NCBI RefSeq assembly: GCF_011009555.1
Contig: NZ_QXHD01000004.1
Span: 3,812,036-3,848,164, forward strand
DNA: 36,129 bases
Source of the DNA: Adonisia turfae CCMR0081
Lineage (GTDB): Bacteria; Cyanobacteriota; Cyanobacteriia; Phormidesmidales; Phormidesmidaceae
Direction: 5' to 3'
In this document: positions 32,383 to 36,129 of the stretch, one piece after another
How positions within the stretch are numbered: the stretch's first letter is position 1
Layout of the letters: each line of letters begins with the position of its first letter
The notes under the pieces: generated by a model
The model's database searches: none
What the model was told of the DNA's origin: nothing
The model's input: the letters and a program-made list of their open reading frames with translations, nothing else
Program-made: the position numbers and the translations under genes

Positions 32383-35300
32383 CTATGAATAAACATTAAA
32401 GTCACCGGGGCTCGGTGGGGTAACTCCAGAACCAAAGTTAATAATTGATCCGCTGGCAATATTACCCATTACAGTCACCCTCTCTGGATTTGATAGATCC
32501 ATGGAAGGGAAATTGGGATTATCCGCAGCCTTGACCTGATTACCCATCACCACCAAGTGTCGTCCCCAGGTCACCACGGTCGCATTGCCTTGGCGGCTAG
32601 TAATAAAGTCTGTAGGGGGCTGAGAGGTTTGCGATCGCAAATGGAAACATTGGTTCTGACTAAAACTAACCTGTTCAAAGCCCACCCGGGGCTCATTGGG
32701 ATTACGCAAAAACTCGACAAGATGGGGTAAGCCAATCCCTTGAAAAATATTATCATTGACCATGGCATTGCCGACTTGAGGAAACCGAACATCAACATTC
32801 GTTGGGGCAAACCATCCCAATAGCAACAGCGACCGATGGGTGGGGATCAGGTTCATCTGAGCTACAGCCTCTGTATCACTGTAAAACACATGGTTTTGAG
32901 TGATATCGCAAGATAACACCAGGCCAATTGCAATGCCCCAGAATGCCGCTGTCGCGGCTACTTCTCCCTGGCGTGAGATGCCTGTATTGATAATCTGAGA
33001 AGACTGTAGAGTCAGGTCTCCTAGCACTGAGGTAATAAAAATACCAGCACCCACAGCGGTTGTTGCCGCAATACTGGTGGCGTTAGATGTGGGTGGTCGA
33101 TAGCCACAATGATCTAAACGGTTGTTGGCTAAGTAAGCCTGTTCAATCAAATTGCTAGCCGCAATACCTGCCACCGTCATATTATCAATTTGGTTGCCAG
33201 AAATCTCCAGGGCTGTTTCTGAGACTGCACCAATACCGTAGGTGCCATCGCTAATGTGGTTGTCAAGTACGCGATTACCTACACCTTGGATGGGAGGTGT
33301 GCCCAACAGAAAAACACCAAATTCAGCACCACTAATGTGATTATTTTGAACCACGGTCCGCTGGGTATTGGCCAGCGCCACTCCCATGGGAACAGCTGCG
33401 GAGAAATTCCCCGACACTGTCATTTGATTTGCTGAAATTTCAATCCCTTCCACATTAGCTGCGCCAATACCCGTGAGAATTCCTGTGATTTTGTTCCCTT
33501 TTACAACGCTGGCATTGAGTTCCAGGACAGGCAGGGGGGCATCATCGTTCTCGGCAACTTCTCCTAAGAAAATTGATAGGGGTAGCTGGGTGTTGCCGAT
33601 CTGAAGCCCTCGATCCAAATTGGAAATTATAGTGTTGTCTTCCACTCGGGTGTGGGTTCCAAAGACTCGAATCCCTCCCCAGGAAGGAGAGTCTAGATTG
33701 ATGGTGTTATTTGCAATCATGCAGTGATTACCGTAGGTGATAATCCCATAGAGATAGGGATCGCTCCCTGCTAAATATTGATTGTCAAATTCTTCGATGG
33801 GTAGCTGTCGAATTGCCGGACGACGAATCTGGTTGTTAATAATATGACAGTAGTCACTGTGAACGCCCGTAACAATGCCGATAAAACTATCCTGAATTAA
33901 ATTATCTGTGATTTGACAGTTGTCACCTAGTAACACATTCTCCGAGGTCAGTAGGTTTAACAAAATGCAGATGAGCCCCACCGGGTAGGTAAAGTCATCA
34001 ATTTGGGCTGTGGGGCCGATAAACTGATTATTGGAAAAATTGCAGGTTGAGATCGCTTCTGCCCAGATCCCCGTGAACATCAGACGGAAGACATTATCCC
34101 GTAGGGTAATTTGTTCACTGTTGACCACAGCAAATCCCAAGGCAGGTCCAATGGGTAGGTTTGAACCAGTGTTGTCGGTATCCTGGGCTAGCTCTACCTC
34201 AAACTGACAATGGTCTACTTGCACATTGAGGCCGTTACTAATGACCGCCACGGTTAGATCCAACAAATTTGAAGGTTCAGGGTCTATACCGGCGGCTTCA
34301 AATCGAATTTGATGGACGACGACATTGACCACCTGTTGATTGCGAAGGCGCTGAATTCGCAATAGATTAAGCCCATTGTTGCGGACCACGCGAGTGCCAG
34401 GACTCTCTCCTTTAAGAACAACATTGGATCGTCTGATCCAAATCGCTTGTTGGATAGTATGGGTCCCCGTTTTGAGGCAAACACATCCTCCCTGGGGTGG
34501 GAGTGAATCTAGGGCTGCTTGAATACTTTCTCCCGGTTGTACTACAACAGTGCAGCAGGATTCTCCAGGGTCTAGTTCGGTCAGGGGACAAAAGCTATGA
34601 TCGCAAATCTCCAGAACTTCCAGCTCGCCATTGCCATCGGCATTGGTTAAAAACTGAGCGATGGCCAACCGACAGTATTGGTGGTCGATGCCCAATGGCA
34701 GCTGGGGAATGGGTGTGGGCACAGGGGTATCGGTCACCGGCCATTCGATCTGGCCCGTGGCGGTACGGGCTGGAATTAGCCAATAATCACCGGTTTTATA
34801 GGTACCCTCGGAAAACAGAACTTGAATACCGCCTTCTAAGGATGTCCAGTCTGCTGAGACTGGCAGTCCACCGGTTGCTGCTCCATCCCAGCGACGCAGC
34901 TTCGGATGGTAATCAGGATTGATGCCATTAGGAAATTCAGCGGCTAAGGGGGTAGGCGCTGAGGCCAGCACAATCACAGGACGACCGGCAGCATCATTAG
35001 TAAAGTCGTCAATCTGTAACAATTCCCCTGGTTGGCCATTCAGCTCAAGGGCATCGTCTATGACTTCCACCCACTGGCCTTTGGCAAACCCCAGCACATC
35101 GTCGGGGCCCAGATCAGCCACGGTGATTTCCTGGCCATCCATACCGTTGATGGCTGTGACCACAGAACCATTGTCCCGTGACCACTTGAAAGTGGCAGTG
35201 TCGCCATCGCCACCGGCATGAATTTCCACCCGGTATAGCTGATTTTCTAACCTCAGGTAGCCCGCACCGGGAGGAATTAGACAGGGATTGTCCGTGGCCT

Positions 35301-35889
35301 CGGCGGCAGCTGTGCGGGCATTTAACATGCCAGTGCTGGGGGCGATCAGATCATCCCATTCGGAGAGATCATCGTCGCAGCTGAGCTGATTGACCGGCTC
35401 GGTAATGGGCAAGACTTTAACTTGCCATAGGGTTTTTAGCCTTGTTGCGGTACTGGGTCCACCCAGCGCCACTTCACGAATCTGGGGATCGTCAATGGGC
35501 AGAATATGATGTTTCCAAACATCCAGATAAATAATGCCATTAGTGGTACCGGCCTCAGCAAACAGGCTACTTAAATCGGCAGGATTGGGTAAATCGAGTT
35601 GTTGACTGTAGGCGACATCGGTCTCATTAATGCAGAGAATACCGTTAACGTAAAAGCGGCCAGCACCGATGGTAAAGTCATTGTCGACGGCTTCAATGCC
35701 AAACCCTGGATCGTCTTTAGGAGCCCCACATGGACCAATCACATCGCGGGCTTCGGTTTCAATCCGATGTTGATGGATCTGTTGTTGTTCGACCCAGTCT
35801 GAGTCTAACAACAAGCGCCCCATCTGCAACAGCACCATATTGTAGTGCTTGGTGCTATCGAAGGTATCTCGACTAAAATCTCCCTTCAT
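32383..35889 (-). CDS. DUF6519 / right-handed parallel beta-helix protein
   Basis: 1168 residues, no signal peptide. The N-terminus (MKGDFSRDTFDSTKHYNMVL, then LLLDSDWVEQQQIH and HRIETEARDVIG) is the DUF6519 signature. After ~430 residues comes GESIQAALDSLPPQGG (~450-470), the typical lead-in to a pectate-lyase-like parallel beta-helix. The remaining ~700 residues are beta-helix coils with many N-rich turns (INNQIRRPA, IANNTINLD, VEDNTIISN, VVQNNHISG, ISGNQIDNM). DUF6519 proteins occur in phage-tail-like and contractile injection loci, where beta-helices resemble spikes or tail fibres; I infer a structural or receptor-binding role. AGGAGG 6 bases before the ATG fixes the start. It is followed by the small coiled-coil gene and preceded by another cluster gene. 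Confidence 0.85.
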   Translation of the reverse strand: MKGDFSRDTFDSTKHYNMVLLQMGRLLLDSDWVEQQQIHQHRIETEARDVIGPCGAPKDDPGFGIEAVDNDFTIGAGRFYVNGILCINETDVAYSQQLDLPNPADLSSLFAEAGTTNGIIYLDVWKHHILPIDDPQIREVALGGPSTATRLKTLWQVKVLPITEPVNQLSCDDDLSEWDDLIAPSTGMLNARTAAAEATDNPCLIPPGAGYLRLENQLYRVEIHAGGDGDTATFKWSRDNGSVVTAINGMDGQEITVADLGPDDVLGFAKGQWVEVIDDALELNGQPGELLQIDDFTNDAAGRPVIVLASAPTPLAAEFPNGINPDYHPKLRRWDGAATGGLPVSADWTSLEGGIQVLFSEGTYKTGDYWLIPARTATGQIEWPVTDTPVPTPIPQLPLGIDHQYCRLAIAQFLTNADGNGELEVLEICDHSFCPLTELDPGESCCTVVVQPGESIQAALDSLPPQGGCVCLKTGTHTIQQAIWIRRSNVVLKGESPGTRVVRNNGLNLLRIQRLRNQQVVNVVVHQIRFEAAGIDPEPSNLLDLTVAVISNGLNVQVDHCQFEVELAQDTDNTGSNLPIGPALGFAVVNSEQITLRDNVFRLMFTGIWAEAISTCNFSNNQFIGPTAQIDDFTYPVGLICILLNLLTSENVLLGDNCQITDNLIQDSFIGIVTGVHSDYCHIINNQIRRPAIRQLPIEEFDNQYLAGSDPYLYGIITYGNHCMIANNTINLDSPSWGGIRVFGTHTRVEDNTIISNLDRGLQIGNTQLPLSIFLGEVAENDDAPLPVLELNASVVKGNKITGILTGIGAANVEGIEISANQMTVSGNFSAAVPMGVALANTQRTVVQNNHISGAEFGVFLLGTPPIQGVGNRVLDNHISDGTYGIGAVSETALEISGNQIDNMTVAGIAASNLIEQAYLANNRLDHCGYRPPTSNATSIAATTAVGAGIFITSVLGDLTLQSSQIINTGISRQGEVAATAAFWGIAIGLVLSCDITQNHVFYSDTEAVAQMNLIPTHRSLLLLGWFAPTNVDVRFPQVGNAMVNDNIFQGIGLPHLVEFLRNPNEPRVGFEQVSFSQNQCFHLRSQTSQPPTDFITSRQGNATVVTWGRHLVVMGNQVKAADNPNFPSMDLSNPERVTVMGNIASGSIINFGSGVTPPSPGDFNVYS

Positions 35890-35931
35890 GGAGGCCTCCT
35901 GTTAAATCCATCGCTAGGTACTAGACAATCA

Positions 35932-36129
35932 CTAGGTGATGTAAAAAATGCCGGCTTCTAGGCTGAAGCGTAGATATTCGTCCAATCGTACTCGTAAATT
36001 AGTCTCTCGTTGGGGTTGATAGAGATCATGAAATACTCCCATTTCGGCTTCGTCATCGGCTCCCTGACGAATTTCCTCTGCACAGCGCTGACTGAGTTGA
36101 CCATAGGCCGGGTCGCCATAGCGTCGCGA
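35932..36129 (-). CDS. C-terminal end of an unknown protein in the DUF6519 cluster
   Basis: The last 65 codons of a minus-strand gene that begins beyond the window; stop TAG at 35932-35934. The visible part is soluble and mixed in charge: RYGDPAYGQLSQRCAEEI, DDEAEMGVFHDLYQPQ and RVRLDEYLRFSLEAGIFYIT. It lies 42 bp upstream of the DUF6519 gene on the same strand, so it belongs to the same operon. I do not recognise the family from this end alone. Confidence 0.7.
   Translation of the reverse strand, partial: SRRYGDPAYGQLSQRCAEEIRQGADDEAEMGVFHDLYQPQRETNLRVRLDEYLRFSLEAGIFYIT

Overview
The window is chromosomal DNA from a cyanobacterium, most likely a filamentous or Leptolyngbya/Acaryochloris-like lineage. 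I found at least eleven copies of the octamer GCGATCGC (HIP1, for example at 502, 2122, 9823, 18444, 27169 and 32631), far more than chance would give in 36 kb. The adjacent DUF3038/DUF4335 pair, a group 2 sigma factor and a CHAT-TPR protein fit the same assignment. I see no tRNA, rRNA, CRISPR array or intact insertion sequence.

Layout. 1-4265 (minus): the 5' part of an MFS-like transporter fused to HEAT repeats, preceded by rmuC. 4652-9137 (plus): the overlapping DUF3038 and DUF4335 genes, an OmpA-family protein whose 3' end has expanded into a 50-bp tandem repeat, then fmt. 9217-10304 (minus): a group 2 sigma-70 gene with a strong intrinsic terminator. 10305-11756 is gene-poor but holds a candidate 43-codon ORF ending at a long palindrome. 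11757-14742: a small conserved-looking protein, an AGE-family sugar epimerase, a set of 13-bp direct repeats and a secreted M23 peptidase. 14816-18965: an SGNH/DUF1574-like protein and a secreted CHAT-TPR caspase-like protein.

19087-22562 shows decay: a short PspA-like coiled-coil protein, two degraded coding remnants (one cut by a perfect hairpin that carries the in-frame stop), DUF1993, an adenylate-kinase/thioredoxin fusion flanked by a 19-bp tandem repeat and a leader palindrome, a 32-residue membrane ORF and a GNAT. 22636-26654 is a coherent module: a minus-strand operon encoding a cytochrome P460 protein, a DUF1349-like lectin fold and a secreted beta-propeller, divergent from a LysR regulator with a clear LysR-type operator between them. 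26976-31098 holds assorted accessory genes (GNAT, a cupin-like hypothetical, GFA family, two membrane proteins). 31765-36129 (minus) is the end of a cluster with a 1168-residue DUF6519/parallel beta-helix protein and a small coiled-coil protein. This type of protein is known from phage-tail-like (contractile injection) loci, so the neighbouring DNA to the right is the best place to look for a larger system.

Functional links supported by context are the DUF3038-DUF4335 translational coupling, the P460/lectin/propeller operon with its LysR switch, and the DUF6519 cluster. Most other genes look like independent units.
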